A stretch of 64,000 nt of DNA from Ramlibacter tataouinensis (GCA_002427815.1 DIZF01000016.1:16135-80134), one strand, 5' to 3'. Counted from the stretch's first letter, positions 52,884-61,889 are shown. Made by a program: numbers and translations. The notes: generated by a model from the letters alone, not told the origin.

Positions 52884-54070
52884 AGATCGACCGCTTGCTC
52901 TACCGCCGGCTCGGGCTCGGCCTGCTCGCTGTGCTGCTGCTCGGTGGCATCACGTTTGTGGGTATTCGCTCCGGCCCGCTGGCGGGCACCCAGGTCACTG
53001 TGCACAGGGCGGCCACCGGAACCGTCGCTGCAGCGCTTTTCGGAATCGGCACGGTCGAAGCCCGGCGGTCCTACCTGATCGGCCCCACCGCAGCCGGGCG
53101 CGTACTGCGCGTCACCGTCGATGTCGGTGATCGGGTGAAGGCCGGGCAACTGCTCGCCGAGATGGACCCGGTCGATATCGACGAACGCGTTGCCGCCCTG
53201 GACGCATCCATGGCACGGGCGGCGAGCGCTGCGGCGGCGGCCGACGCACAGCGCAAGGATGCCCTGGCCAAACGGGAGCTGGCTGCCATGAACGCGCGCC
53301 GCTACGTCGACCTGGGCGAGAAGAACTTCATCAGCGCCAGCGTGGTAGAGGCCAAACTGCAGGAGCGCACTTCAGCCGATGCCGGTGTGAGCGCCGCCGA
53401 GGCCAATCTGGCGGCGGCCCTGCAGGACAGCAAGCGGCTGGCGGCCGAGCGCGCCGGGCTGCGCCAGCAGCGCGAGAACGTACGCTTGCTGGCACCGGCC
53501 GACGCGGTTGTGACCAGCCGCGACGCCGAACCCGGGTCCACCGTGGTGGCGGGCCAGGCGGTGGTCAAGCTCATAGCCCCGGATTCGTTGTGGGTCAAGG
53601 TGCGCTTCGACCAGGGCCGCTCCCGTGGCCTGGCACCCGGTTTGCGTGCCACGATCGCGCTGCGCTCGAATCCGGCCCAGCCGCTGGCCGGCACCGTGGC
53701 GCGCATCGAGGCGGTGAGCGACAGCGTCACCGAAGAGCGCCTGGCGCAGGTGGCCTTCGAGCGTGCGCCAGGCGGGGTGTCCATCGGCGAGCTGGCGGAA
53801 GTGACCGTCGCGCTGCCCGTCACGGCCCCGGCCGTCGTGGTGCCGAATGCGAGCATCCGCCAGCGCGCCGACCGGACTGGCGTGTGGCTGGCGGAGGGCG
53901 ACGCCGTGCGCTTCGCGCCGCTGCGCCTCGGGCAGACCAGCCTCGATGGATGGGTCGAGGTATTGGAAGGGCTGAAGCCCGGTGACCCCGTGGTGCTGTA
54001 CAGCGAGAAAGAACTCGGTACCGGCAGCCGGATCAAGGTGGTCGATGCGATTGCGGGGCGCCAGCCATGA
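52880..54070 (+). CDS. HlyD/RND-type periplasmic membrane fusion protein
   Basis: Periplasmic adaptor of a tripartite or MacAB-like exporter, 396 residues. It has one N-terminal membrane helix (about 9-28), a lipoyl/barrel-sandwich half (about 65-95, GRVLRVTVDVGDRVKAGQLLAEMDP), an alpha hairpin (about 98-195, rich in Ala, Arg and Glu), the second lipoyl half (LLAPADAVVTSRDAEPGSTVVAGQ) and a beta barrel. The linked genes encode an FtsX permease and an ATPase, completing an ABC export unit. No outer-membrane TolC gene is adjacent. Confidence 0.9.
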   Translation: MKIDRLLYRRLGLGLLAVLLLGGITFVGIRSGPLAGTQVTVHRAATGTVAAALFGIGTVEARRSYLIGPTAAGRVLRVTVDVGDRVKAGQLLAEMDPVDIDERVAALDASMARAASAAAAADAQRKDALAKRELAAMNARRYVDLGEKNFISASVVEAKLQERTSADAGVSAAEANLAAALQDSKRLAAERAGLRQQRENVRLLAPADAVVTSRDAEPGSTVVAGQAVVKLIAPDSLWVKVRFDQGRSRGLAPGLRATIALRSNPAQPLAGTVARIEAVSDSVTEERLAQVAFERAPGGVSIGELAEVTVALPVTAPAVVVPNASIRQRADRTGVWLAEGDAVRFAPLRLGQTSLDGWVEVLEGLKPGDPVVLYSEKELGTGSRIKVVDAIAGRQP

Positions 54071-55260
54071 TCAGTCTGGCGGGCCGGGACATCCTGCATT
54101 CCTGGGGCAAGTTCGTTCTCACCGGCATCGGGCTCGGCCTGCTGATCGGGGTGACGCTGACCATGGCCGGAATCTATCGCGGGATGGTGGACGATGCCCG
54201 CAAGCTGCTCGATAACAGCCGGGCCGACCTGTGGGTGGTGCAGCAGGACACTCAGGGGCCCTATGCTGAATCCTCGAGCATCCGCGACGACGCGGTCCGC
54301 GCCATCCTCGGGCTGCCCGGCGTGGCGCGTGCCGCCAACGTCACCTATCTCACGATGCAGGTGCGCAATGAAACCACCGACGTGCGCGCGATGGTGGTGG
54401 GCTTCGAGCCCGGGCTGCCCGGCGAGCCGGGCTACCTGGTCGCAGGCCGGCAGATCACCCGCAGCCACTACGAAGCAGTGGCGGATGTACGGACGGGCTT
54501 CCGCCTGGGCGATCGCATCCGCATCCGGCGCCACGACTACAGCGTGGTGGGCCTCACCCGGCGCATGGTCTCGTCGGGCGGCGACCCGATGGTATTCATT
54601 CCGCTCAAGGATGCGCAGGAGGCGCAGTTCCTGAAGGACAACGACTCGATCCTGAACGAGCGGGCCCGCACGGCCGCCAACCCGGGCCTGAACCGGCCGG
54701 GCGTGCCGGGTCTGCTGGAGGCCGTTCAGGCCTCCCAGGCTGGCAACCGCAACGTGAACGCCGTGCTGGTACAGCTGAAACCCGGGTATGACCCGGAACA
54801 GGTGGCCCAGCCGATTCGCCGCTGGAAACACCTGCAGGCATTCACTCGCGATCAGATGGAACAGATCCTGGTGAGCAAGCTGATCGCGACCTCGGCCAGA
54901 CAGATCGGCATGTTCCTGGTGATCCTGGCCATCGTCAGCGCGGCGATCGTCGCCTTCATCATCTACACCCTGACGCTGGGCAAGATCCGCGAGATCGCGG
55001 TCCTCAAGCTGATCGGCACACGCAATCGCACCATCGCCGGCATGATCCTGCAGCAGGCCCTGGGGCTCGGGCTCATCGGCTTTGTGGTCGGCGAGCTGGC
55101 CGCCACGTCCTGGGTGCCGATCTTCCCCAAGTACGTGTTGCTGGAGCCGGGCGACGCCATGCGCGGACTGCTGGCCGTGATGCTGATCTGCGCATTGGCG
55201 AGCACGCTGGCCATCCGCGCGGCGCTGAAGGTGGATCCCGCCGCCGCGATCGGAGGCTGA
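54067..55260 (+). CDS. FtsX-like (MacB/DevC-type) ABC permease
   Basis: Inner-membrane permease, 397 residues, four predicted helices: one near the N-terminus (about 12-33, FVLTGIGLGLLIGVTLTMAG) and three at the C-terminus (about 275-300, 325-350 and 360-385). A periplasmic MacB-core-like domain (about 40-265) lies between them and contains the family's VRAMVVGFEPGLPGEPGYLVAGR. FtsX domain motif: GKIREIAVLKLIGTRNRTI. Coupled by ATGA to the membrane fusion gene, with the ATPase 1 bp downstream. Confidence 0.9.
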   Translation: MISLAGRDILHSWGKFVLTGIGLGLLIGVTLTMAGIYRGMVDDARKLLDNSRADLWVVQQDTQGPYAESSSIRDDAVRAILGLPGVARAANVTYLTMQVRNETTDVRAMVVGFEPGLPGEPGYLVAGRQITRSHYEAVADVRTGFRLGDRIRIRRHDYSVVGLTRRMVSSGGDPMVFIPLKDAQEAQFLKDNDSILNERARTAANPGLNRPGVPGLLEAVQASQAGNRNVNAVLVQLKPGYDPEQVAQPIRRWKHLQAFTRDQMEQILVSKLIATSARQIGMFLVILAIVSAAIVAFIIYTLTLGKIREIAVLKLIGTRNRTIAGMILQQALGLGLIGFVVGELAATSWVPIFPKYVLLEPGDAMRGLLAVMLICALASTLAIRAALKVDPAAAIGG

Positions 55261-55261
55261 A

Positions 55262-55969
55262 ATGAGCGAACTCGGCATCCGCATCGAAGGCTTGCGCAAA
55301 CGTTATGGCGCGGGCGACACCGCCGTCGATGCCCTCAAGGACGTGAACATGATCGTCGCACCGGGTGAAGTGGTCGGCCTGATCGGGCCATCCGGCTCGG
55401 GCAAGAGCACTCTGCTGAAGTGCCTGGGCGCCGTGACCGAACCCAGTGGCGGCCGGATGACCCTGCGCGGCCAGCCGATCTACGACGACGGCTGGAAGCT
55501 CGCCGACCTGCGCGCGCTGCGGCGCGACAGCATTGGCTTCGTGTTCCAGGCTCCCTACCTGATTCCCTTTCTCGACGTGACCGACAACGTGGCGCTGTTG
55601 CCGATGCTGGCGGGCCGGTCCAACGGCGAAGCCCGCGCCCGTGCGCGCGAACTGCTGAACGCCCTCGATGTGGGCCATCGCGCCAAGGCGCAACCATCGG
55701 AACTGTCGGGCGGAGAGCAGCAGCGCGTTTCGATCGCGCGCGCGCTGGCGAACCGCCCGCCCGTGATCCTGGCCGATGAGCCCACGGCGCCGCTGGACAG
55801 TGAACGCGCGTTGGCCGTGGTCCGCATCCTCAACCAGATGGCGACGCAATACCACACCGCCATCATCGTGGTGACGCACGATGAGAAGATCATTCCGACC
55901 TTCAAGCGGATCTACCACATCAGGGATGGCCGCACCTACGAAGAAGCCGGCCAGGGTCAAAGCCTCTGA
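55262..55969 (+). CDS. ABC transporter ATP-binding protein (LolD/MacB-type)
   Basis: Cytoplasmic ATPase for the FtsX-like permease, 235 residues. Walker A GPSGSGKS is at 42-49, the Q-loop is FVFQAPYLIPF, the signature is LSGGEQQRVSIARALA, Walker B is VILADEPTAPLDS and the H-loop is VTHDEKI. The DEPTAPLDS spelling differs from the usual DEPTAALDS by one residue. The set TetR-MFP-permease-ATPase resembles DevBCA or MacAB exporters of peptides, lipids or glycolipids. Confidence 0.93.
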   Translation: MSELGIRIEGLRKRYGAGDTAVDALKDVNMIVAPGEVVGLIGPSGSGKSTLLKCLGAVTEPSGGRMTLRGQPIYDDGWKLADLRALRRDSIGFVFQAPYLIPFLDVTDNVALLPMLAGRSNGEARARARELLNALDVGHRAKAQPSELSGGEQQRVSIARALANRPPVILADEPTAPLDSERALAVVRILNQMATQYHTAIIVVTHDEKIIPTFKRIYHIRDGRTYEEAGQGQSL

Positions 55970-55980
55970 CAAGGAGCACC

Positions 55981-56379
55981 ATGAACCATTCCAAGCCCGA
56001 TCTGCTGTTGCGCGCCATGGCCGTGCTGGCCGTCGCTTTCGGTCTGCTGACGATCGTCTCCGGCGGGCTCACGCTGTTCGGCGGCGACGCCGCCCGGCGA
56101 TCGGCGGGCGCCTACGTGCCCTTCGTTCTCTGGTTCAACTTCGCCGCCGGCTTCGCCTATGTCATTGCGGGCGCCGGCCTCTGGCTGCAGCGGCTGTGGG
56201 CGGCCCGGCTGGCCGCGGGAATCGCCGCGGCCACGGTGCTGGTTTTCGCGGCGTTCGGCGTGCGCGTGATGACAGGCGGCGCGTACGAAATGCGCACCGT
56301 CGCGGCCATGACGCTGCGCTCTTTGGTCTGGCTCGCCATCGCATGGCTGGCGTCGCGCAGGATTCGACCGCGCAATTGA
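55981..56379 (+). CDS. Small four-helix membrane protein of the export operon
   Basis: Unrecognised inner-membrane protein of 132 residues, with about four hydrophobic helices (LLLRAMAVLAVAFGLLTIVSG; FVLWFNFAAGFAYVIAGAGL; LAAGIAAATVLVFAAFG; AMTLRSLVWLAIAWLA). It starts 11 bp after the ATPase gene with AAGGAG just before its ATG, so it belongs to the same transcript. It may be an accessory subunit of the exporter or an unrelated membrane protein. Confidence 0.72.
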   Translation: MNHSKPDLLLRAMAVLAVAFGLLTIVSGGLTLFGGDAARRSAGAYVPFVLWFNFAAGFAYVIAGAGLWLQRLWAARLAAGIAAATVLVFAAFGVRVMTGGAYEMRTVAAMTLRSLVWLAIAWLASRRIRPRN

Positions 56380-56430
56380 GCGGCCGCGATCTTGCAGACC
56401 CGGCCCACTCCAGGCGCCCGGCTGCAATCC

Positions 56431-57588
56431 CTACTTTCTCCGTCTTGCGAATGCCCCGCCCGAGGCCAGCACCGTCGCCCCGGCCCAGAACACCGCCGCC
56501 ACGCCCACGGCGGAGCCGAGCGCACCGAACACCAGCGGAAACAGGGTCTGACTGGCGCTCACGATCGAGGTGCGCATGCCGACGGCTTCGCCCGCGCGCG
56601 ATGGCGGCGCCGTCAGGTGCAACAGGCTCATGGCCATCGGCTGGCCGCAACCCAGGCTGAGACCCATGGCGAAGGCGGCCGTCAGCATCAGCGGCAGCGT
56701 GGCGGCCAGCGGGAAGATGACGTAGCAAAGCGCGGTGACGAACAGCGCCCAGCTCAGCGTGCGCCACTCGGTCATGCGGGCGTTGAACAACGGCAGCAGC
56801 AAGCGGATGGCGAAGGTGCCGGCACCGAAGGCTCCCATCAGCAGGCCGGTGGAGGTGGCGCTCAGGCCGGAACGCACGCCGTGCAGCGGCGCCAGAAACA
56901 TGAACATGTCCCAGCCCATGGACAGCAGGCCGCTGACAATGAGCACGGCGCGCAAGGGCGCGTGCCGCAGCAGCCCGATCACGCTCGGCGGCTCGGCCGG
57001 TGCCGGGCGCGGCGGCAGCGGGTCGGGCTCGCGCCCCAGCAGCAGCAGCAGCAGCGCCAGCGAAACCAGGACGAATGCCAGCAGGCACAGGAAGGCCGCG
57101 CTGTGGCCGAAGTGATCGATGACGACGCCGGCGACCATGGGCCCGGTCAGGCCCGACACGGAAAAGCCCAGCGCCAGCGTCGAGAAGGAGCGGGTCAGAT
57201 GCCGCGCCGGCGCCATCTGACCGACCGCGTTGTTGATGGCCACATGGGCCAGCGTGTAGCCCGATCCGATGAAGACGCTGGCGGCATAGAGCGCGGGCAT
57301 CGATGGCACCAGCCCCGCCAGCAGGCCGGCCGCCGCCAGCATGGCCAGCCCCAGGGCCGCTGGTCGTGCGTAACCGAAGCGGTCGGCCCAGCGGCCCATG
57401 TGGATGGAGAGCACCATCGGCACCACCATCAGCAGGCTCATGAGGATGCCGATGGCCAGCGGCGACGCTTTCAGCGCAACGGCTTGCAGCGTCAGCGTGA
57501 AGCGGTCGCCGGCAAAGGCCACATGGCCCAGCACCAGCAGGCAGATCAGCCTGAAAGGAACCGCGGGAACTGCTTCACGGATGGGCAC
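56431..57588 (-). CDS. MFS transporter
   Basis: Major facilitator of 385 residues with about 12 helices. The motif-A position reads MGRWADRFGYARPAALG (loop 2-3), a halves linker with Pro/Arg follows near 190-210, and the second half begins LRAVLIVSGLLSMGWDMFMFLAP. The start at 57588 begins MPIREAVPAVPFRLICLLVLG. The substrate is unknown; position ahead of the CitE-like lyase and CoA-transferase genes suggests a carboxylate, but the 55-bp gap leaves operon membership open. Confidence 0.85.
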   Translation of the reverse strand: MPIREAVPAVPFRLICLLVLGHVAFAGDRFTLTLQAVALKASPLAIGILMSLLMVVPMVLSIHMGRWADRFGYARPAALGLAMLAAAGLLAGLVPSMPALYAASVFIGSGYTLAHVAINNAVGQMAPARHLTRSFSTLALGFSVSGLTGPMVAGVVIDHFGHSAAFLCLLAFVLVSLALLLLLLGREPDPLPPRPAPAEPPSVIGLLRHAPLRAVLIVSGLLSMGWDMFMFLAPLHGVRSGLSATSTGLLMGAFGAGTFAIRLLLPLFNARMTEWRTLSWALFVTALCYVIFPLAATLPLMLTAAFAMGLSLGCGQPMAMSLLHLTAPPSRAGEAVGMRTSIVSASQTLFPLVFGALGSAVGVAAVFWAGATVLASGGAFARRRK

Positions 57589-57643
57589 GGGTCGAGTTTA
57601 GCGGCGCAGCGGCGTCATGCCGCCAGTGCGCGGCCATTGCCCC

Positions 57644-58528
57644 TTAAGCATTTTCCTCAGAGGCCGCGATCAACCCGAGCCGGCGCGCCAACGCCACCAG
57701 ATGCTCGGCACGTGTGATGAACGGCCCGTCGACCAGCCGGCCGTCGACCACGAAGGCGCCCACCCCTTTGGCCAGCGACTCGCGCGCGGCCTGGACCACC
57801 CGCAGGGCATGCTCGATGTCCGGCTGGCTCGGCCGGAACACCTCGTTGGCCAGGGCGATCTGCGTGGGATGGATGCAGCTCTTGCCGGCGAAGCCGAGCT
57901 GGTGCGCCGCACGCGCGTCGCGGGAAAAACCATCCGGGTCCTTGATGTCGACATAGGCGCCGTCATAGGCGGCTATGCCGGCTTCGCCGGCGGCCATGCG
58001 CACCGCGACCCGCACGGCCTGGGTCGCCGACGGTTCGCCGGACGCGATTCCCAGGGGCGAGAACAGGTCGCCGAAACCGATCTGCAGCCCCACCACGCGA
58101 GGATGGGCGGTGGCGATTTCGGCGGCGAGCCGCAGGCCGCGCGGCGACTCGATGTTGCAGACGATGCCGATCCGCGGCGCGAGGCCCCGTTGGCGCTCCA
58201 GTTGCTCCAGCAGCGCCACGCCCTCGCGCACCGTGTCCGCGTCCTCCACCATCGGCAGGTTGAGCACGTCCAGCGCAGGAGCCACGACGGCCTCCAGGTC
58301 GGCGGCGAAGTGGCTGGTCGCCATCGCATTGACGCGAACGACGATCAGCTTGCCGTTCATGGCCGCTGGGCCCTGGGCGAACAGCCGGGCCAGCTCCAGC
58401 CGTGCCGCCGGCTTGGCGCCCTCCTCCACCGCATCTTCGAGGTCGAACGAAATCGCATCAGCCGCGCTGTCCAGCGCCTTGGCAAAGAACTCGGGCCGCG
58501 AAGCCGGGACGAACAGCTTGCTACGCAC
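57644..58528 (-). CDS. CitE-like HpcH/HpaI aldolase/citrate lyase family protein
   Basis: Beta-type lyase of 294 residues, related to citrate-lyase beta subunits and malyl-, methylmalyl- or citramalyl-CoA lyases. Signatures: RSKLFVPASRPEFFAKAL, AISFDLEDAV (acidic metal ligands), VRVNAMATSHF with the catalytic Arg, and GFAGKSCIHPTQIALANEVF near the C-terminus. The start is GTG at 58528 with GAGGTG just upstream. It follows the CoA-transferase gene after 39 bp, so the pair probably activates and cleaves an acyl-CoA such as citramalyl-CoA. Confidence 0.88.
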   Translation of the reverse strand: MRSKLFVPASRPEFFAKALDSAADAISFDLEDAVEEGAKPAARLELARLFAQGPAAMNGKLIVVRVNAMATSHFAADLEAVVAPALDVLNLPMVEDADTVREGVALLEQLERQRGLAPRIGIVCNIESPRGLRLAAEIATAHPRVVGLQIGFGDLFSPLGIASGEPSATQAVRVAVRMAAGEAGIAAYDGAYVDIKDPDGFSRDARAAHQLGFAGKSCIHPTQIALANEVFRPSQPDIEHALRVVQAARESLAKGVGAFVVDGRLVDGPFITRAEHLVALARRLGLIAASEENA

Positions 58529-58567
58529 GGGACACCTCGATTCGGTCCATGAAACGGCCGCGCGGGT

Positions 58568-59827
58568 TCATGCAATCACCCCTTCCTGGTGCAGCTGCGC
58601 GATCTCGGCTTCGCTGTAGCCATGGCGGGCCAGCACCTCGTCGGAATGCTGCGCGAATGCCGGCGCGGCCCGGGGTTGCGGCGCCGGGCCGTCGCCAAAG
58701 CCGATGGCGCGCGACAGGCCGCGGTAGCTGCCGACCAGCGGGTGCGCGTAGGTCGCCACCATGCCTTCGGCCAGCACCTGAGGATCATCGAACATGTCCT
58801 CGATTTCACGCACCGCCGAACAGGGCACGCGCTCGCCGAACAGCGCCTCCCACTCGATCGCGCTGCGCGCCGCCAGCGCCGTTCGTATCGGCGGCAGGAG
58901 TTCATCCCCGCGCTCCGCCCGTTTGCGCACGGTGTCGTAGCGCGGGTCCGTCGCCAACTGCGGCAGGCCGATCAACTCGCACAGCGCCGCCCAGAAGTGC
59001 GGCGTGTTGGCCGAGATGTACAGATTGCCCTGGCGGGTCGGGTGCAAGCCGGTGATTCCGCCCGAGCGCATGTCGCGGTACACATCGCGGCCCTCGCCTT
59101 CGGCCCACACGAACCGGGCCGACTGCATGGCCAGCGCGCTGCGCATCAGCGAGATCTTCACGAGTTGTCCCTTGCCGGTGCGCTCGCGCTGGTACAGCGC
59201 CGAGGACACGCCACCCGCCAGCAAGGCCGCGGCGTAGTAATCCACGACCGAGCCGTAGACGATCTCGGGTTCGCCCGGCGGGCCTTGCAGGGCGCAGATG
59301 CCGGTCATGGCCTGCAGCACCTGGTCGTAGCCCGCCTTGTCCTTCAACGGCCCGGCGTCGCCGTAGCCGTTGAGCGCGCAATAGATCAGGCGCGGATTGA
59401 CCGAACGCAGCGTCTCGTAATCCATGCCCAGGCGCGCCGGCACGGCCGGGCGGAAGTTGTGTACCAGCACATCGGCCGCACGCACCAGGCGCTGCAGCAC
59501 CTCGGCGCCCTTGGGCTGCTTCAGGTCGAGCGCGATGCCGAGCTTGCCGCGGTTGACACCGATGAAGGCCCGACCTTCGGCGGCGAGGGTCGAGGGGTAG
59601 CGGCGCAGGTTGTCCCCGTCGGGCGGCTCGATCTTGATCACTTCGGCGCCCTGGTCGGCCAGCAAGGCGCTGCCATAGGGACCGGCGATGTAGCCGCTGA
59701 GGTCGAGAACACGGACCCCCGCCAGGGGCAAGGCCTCGTTCGAAGCGCCGGACGCAGTTGCTGTCATGTCGAGATCAGAGTCATCAGTTGGGCCGCCAGC
59801 ACTCCGATCATTCAAAGGTTCGGCCAT
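58568..59827 (-). CDS. Class III (CaiB/BaiF) CoA-transferase
   Basis: CoA-transferase that moves CoA between carboxylates, 419 residues. Family features: VLDLSGYIAGPYGSALLADQGAEVIKIE-type opening (about 40-67), GRAFIGVNRGKLGIALDLK, the catalytic Asp in DKAGYDQVLQAMTG (about 168), and RERTGKGQLVKISLMRSAL. The ATG at 59767 is an alternative start that removes a 20-residue Asp/Ser-rich prefix; neither has a clear ribosome-binding site. Linked to the CitE-like lyase. Confidence 0.9.
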   Translation of the reverse strand: MAEPLNDRSAGGPTDDSDLDMTATASGASNEALPLAGVRVLDLSGYIAGPYGSALLADQGAEVIKIEPPDGDNLRRYPSTLAAEGRAFIGVNRGKLGIALDLKQPKGAEVLQRLVRAADVLVHNFRPAVPARLGMDYETLRSVNPRLIYCALNGYGDAGPLKDKAGYDQVLQAMTGICALQGPPGEPEIVYGSVVDYYAAALLAGGVSSALYQRERTGKGQLVKISLMRSALAMQSARFVWAEGEGRDVYRDMRSGGITGLHPTRQGNLYISANTPHFWAALCELIGLPQLATDPRYDTVRKRAERGDELLPPIRTALAARSAIEWEALFGERVPCSAVREIEDMFDDPQVLAEGMVATYAHPLVGSYRGLSRAIGFGDGPAPQPRAAPAFAQHSDEVLARHGYSEAEIAQLHQEGVIA

Positions 59828-59904
59828 GGTGAGTCAAGCACGCACGCCGGGAGCGGCGCCGTGGGACTCATGGTACTGCGCCGGGCGAACCCCAAGGCTC
59901 CAGG

Positions 59905-60462
59905 CTATTGACGTTTGGCCGTGGGCTGGCGGCGCTGCACAGAGGGTCGATGCGGCAATTTGACGGCGACCCCTTTGCGGCCCGACCCGGGAGCGGGCAT
60001 TGCCATTGGAACGGGTTCATCGCCGATACGCAGCAGCGACGCGGCCACCGTTGGCGCGCTGACGGCCTCCTCGAAGGTCATCTTGTCGAGCTCCTGCATG
60101 AAGGCGTCGATCGCGCGGCGCAGGGCGCGCTTGAGGTTGCACGCCTGAAAGACCGCGCAATCGGCTTCCAACGCGACGTCCTGGCACTGGACCACGGCGA
60201 AGTCCTTCTCGGCCATGCGCACCACCTCGCCCAGCGAGATGCGGTTGGGCGCCCGGGCCAGCCGGGCTCCGCCGGCGCGCCCGCGAGTCGTCTCGATGAA
60301 GCCGCTCTGGCTCAGTTCATTGACGATCTTCATCAAATGGTTGCGTGAAATGCCGTAGGCCTGCGCCATCTCATCGATCGTCGCAACCGCCCCACCTTCG
60401 TATTTCAAGGTCAGATAGATCATCACCCTCAGGGTGTAATCGGTGTAAACGGTCAGGCGCAT
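59905..60462 (-). CDS. nsrR: NsrR, Rrf2-family nitric-oxide-sensing repressor
   Basis: Fe-S regulator that de-represses NO-defence genes, 185 residues. The winged helix (about 1-75) opens MRLTVYTDYTLRVMIYL with Asp8 at the position of the non-Cys cluster ligand in NsrR, and the three cluster cysteines are C93, C102 and C108 (spacing x8-x5). The first gap is wider than in E. coli NsrR. The C-terminus has a 35-residue basic, Pro-rich tail. The divergent nnrS gene is a classic NsrR target, supporting the assignment over IscR. Confidence 0.85.
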   Translation of the reverse strand: MRLTVYTDYTLRVMIYLTLKYEGGAVATIDEMAQAYGISRNHLMKIVNELSQSGFIETTRGRAGGARLARAPNRISLGEVVRMAEKDFAVVQCQDVALEADCAVFQACNLKRALRRAIDAFMQELDKMTFEEAVSAPTVAASLLRIGDEPVPMAMPAPGSGRKGVAVKLPHRPSVQRRQPTAKRQ

Positions 60463-60582
60463 GCAGACCCGCTTTCGATCAAAGGAATATACCGGAGTTT
60501 ACTATGAACGACAGCCTTGGCGCTTGCGAAAAGGCGCGGACCCGGCGAAACGCCAAGCAGCGGCGAACTTGGCATGGCGCTG

Positions 60583-60618
60583 TTGATTTTCCGGGGCGCG
60601 GCCGTTATCATGTATCTT
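60583..60618 (+). promoter_or_regulatory. nnrS promoter with an NsrR-like half-site
   Basis: TTGATT (60583-60588) and TATCAT (60606-60611) are exactly 17 bp apart. Overlapping the -10 box, ATGTATCTT (60610-60618) matches 8 of 9 bases of the NsrR half-site ATGCATCTT. Only one half-site is seen. The leader to the nnrS ATG is about 14 bases and lacks a Shine-Dalgarno sequence. Confidence 0.5.
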
Positions 60619-60631
60619 TGGTACTTTATTT

Positions 60632-61825
60632 ATGAACAACAGCATCCCGCAACCGCTTGCCGCCCAGCCCGTCCCCGGCGGACTGCCTCTCCTGCGTCTG
60701 GGTTTCCGCCCCTTCTATGTCGGGGCGGCACTGTTCGCCGTCGCCGTGATGGCGTTGTGGTACCCCATCTTTCTCGGCCAGGCGGCGCCCGCCTCGGGCG
60801 TCGCGCCCGTCCTGTGGCATGCGCACGAGATGCTGTTCGGTTTCGCCGCCGCGGTGATCGTGGGCTTTCTGCTGACCGCCGGCAAGGCCTGGACCGGATT
60901 GCCCACGCCCCGGGGCGCGCGGCTTGGCGCCCTGTTCGCCCTTTGGGGGGCCGCGCGGATTGCCGCCCTGGTGGCGCCCTACCCCGTTTTCTTCCTGTTG
61001 GACGTCCTCTTCCTGCCGGTGGTCGCGGCGCTGTTCATCGCCCTGCTGCTGCGCGCAGGCAACACGCGCAACCTGAAGATCGGTGCCGTGCTGGCGCTGC
61101 TGGGCGTGGCCAACCTGGTGTTTCATCTCGCGGCGAGCGGCGCCATCACGATCGATCCGGTGCGGGCACTGTACGGCGCCCTCGCCCTGATCATCGTCCT
61201 GGAGACCATCATGGGCGGTCGTGTCATCCCGAGCTTCACGATGAACGTGACGCCGGGGCTGAAACTGCCCAACGCGCCCCGGCGCGACGCCGTCGCCATC
61301 GCCCTCACGGCACTCGGCCTGGCCTGCTGGACCTTCAACGGCCCCCGATTGCTTTGCGCCGTCCTGCTTGCCGGTGCCGCTGTCCTGCATGCGGTGCGCT
61401 GGCTGTCATGGAGGCCCTGGGTGACGCTCACGCGGCCGATCCTGTGGATCCTGCACCTGTCGTATGCCTGGATTCCCGTGGGTCTGGCTCTGCTCGGCGC
61501 GGCTCGGATGGGCTGGCTGCCGCCTTCGGCCGGCGTCCACGCGCTGGCCGTCGGGGCGACCGGCGGGCTGATCATCGGCATGCTCACGCGCACGGCCCGT
61601 GGCCATACGGGCCGGCTCCTCACCGTGTCGCCGGTCGAAACCCTGGCCTATGTGATGGTGCTCGTCGCCGCACTGGTACGGGTAGCCGTGCCGATTGCGT
61701 GGCCTTCGCTCTACGCGCCGGCGCTCCTGACTGCCGGCATCCTGTGGGTTGCGGCCTTCACGATTTATCTGGCCAAGTACACGCCGTGGCTCGCGGCCGG
61801 ACGGCTCGACGGCAAAGACGGCTGA
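60632..61825 (+). CDS. nnrS: NnrS, heme-copper membrane protein of the nitric oxide response
   Basis: Polytopic inner-membrane protein, 397 residues with about 12 helices, that protects against nitrosative stress. Signatures: LLRLGFRPFYVGAALFA near the N-terminus, LWHAHEMLFGFAAAVIVGFLLTAG with the His-Glu-Met motif (about 63-86), GGRVIPSFTMN, and LTRTARGHTGR. The ATG at 60632 has no obvious ribosome-binding site. Divergent from nsrR, which probably represses it. Confidence 0.93.
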   Translation: MNNSIPQPLAAQPVPGGLPLLRLGFRPFYVGAALFAVAVMALWYPIFLGQAAPASGVAPVLWHAHEMLFGFAAAVIVGFLLTAGKAWTGLPTPRGARLGALFALWGAARIAALVAPYPVFFLLDVLFLPVVAALFIALLLRAGNTRNLKIGAVLALLGVANLVFHLAASGAITIDPVRALYGALALIIVLETIMGGRVIPSFTMNVTPGLKLPNAPRRDAVAIALTALGLACWTFNGPRLLCAVLLAGAAVLHAVRWLSWRPWVTLTRPILWILHLSYAWIPVGLALLGAARMGWLPPSAGVHALAVGATGGLIIGMLTRTARGHTGRLLTVSPVETLAYVMVLVAALVRVAVPIAWPSLYAPALLTAGILWVAAFTIYLAKYTPWLAAGRLDGKDG

Positions 61826-61859
61826 AGAACCAGCGCCCGCTTGCGTGACGGAAAGGCCG

Positions 61860-61889
61860 GCGGACGCGACCGCATCGGCCTGCGTCCGC
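61860..61889. terminator. Intergenic hairpin between convergent nnrS and sufT
   Basis: GCGGACGC (61860-61867) pairs exactly with GCGTCCGC (61882-61889) around a 14-base loop. It lies between converging genes. No T-tract follows on either strand, so terminator activity is inferred from position only. Confidence 0.35.

Noticed and set aside
53302..55299. 665-residue minus-strand frame opposite the exporter genes
   Set aside because: It spans three genes with well-defined domains on the other strand; composition and lack of motifs mark it as a shadow.
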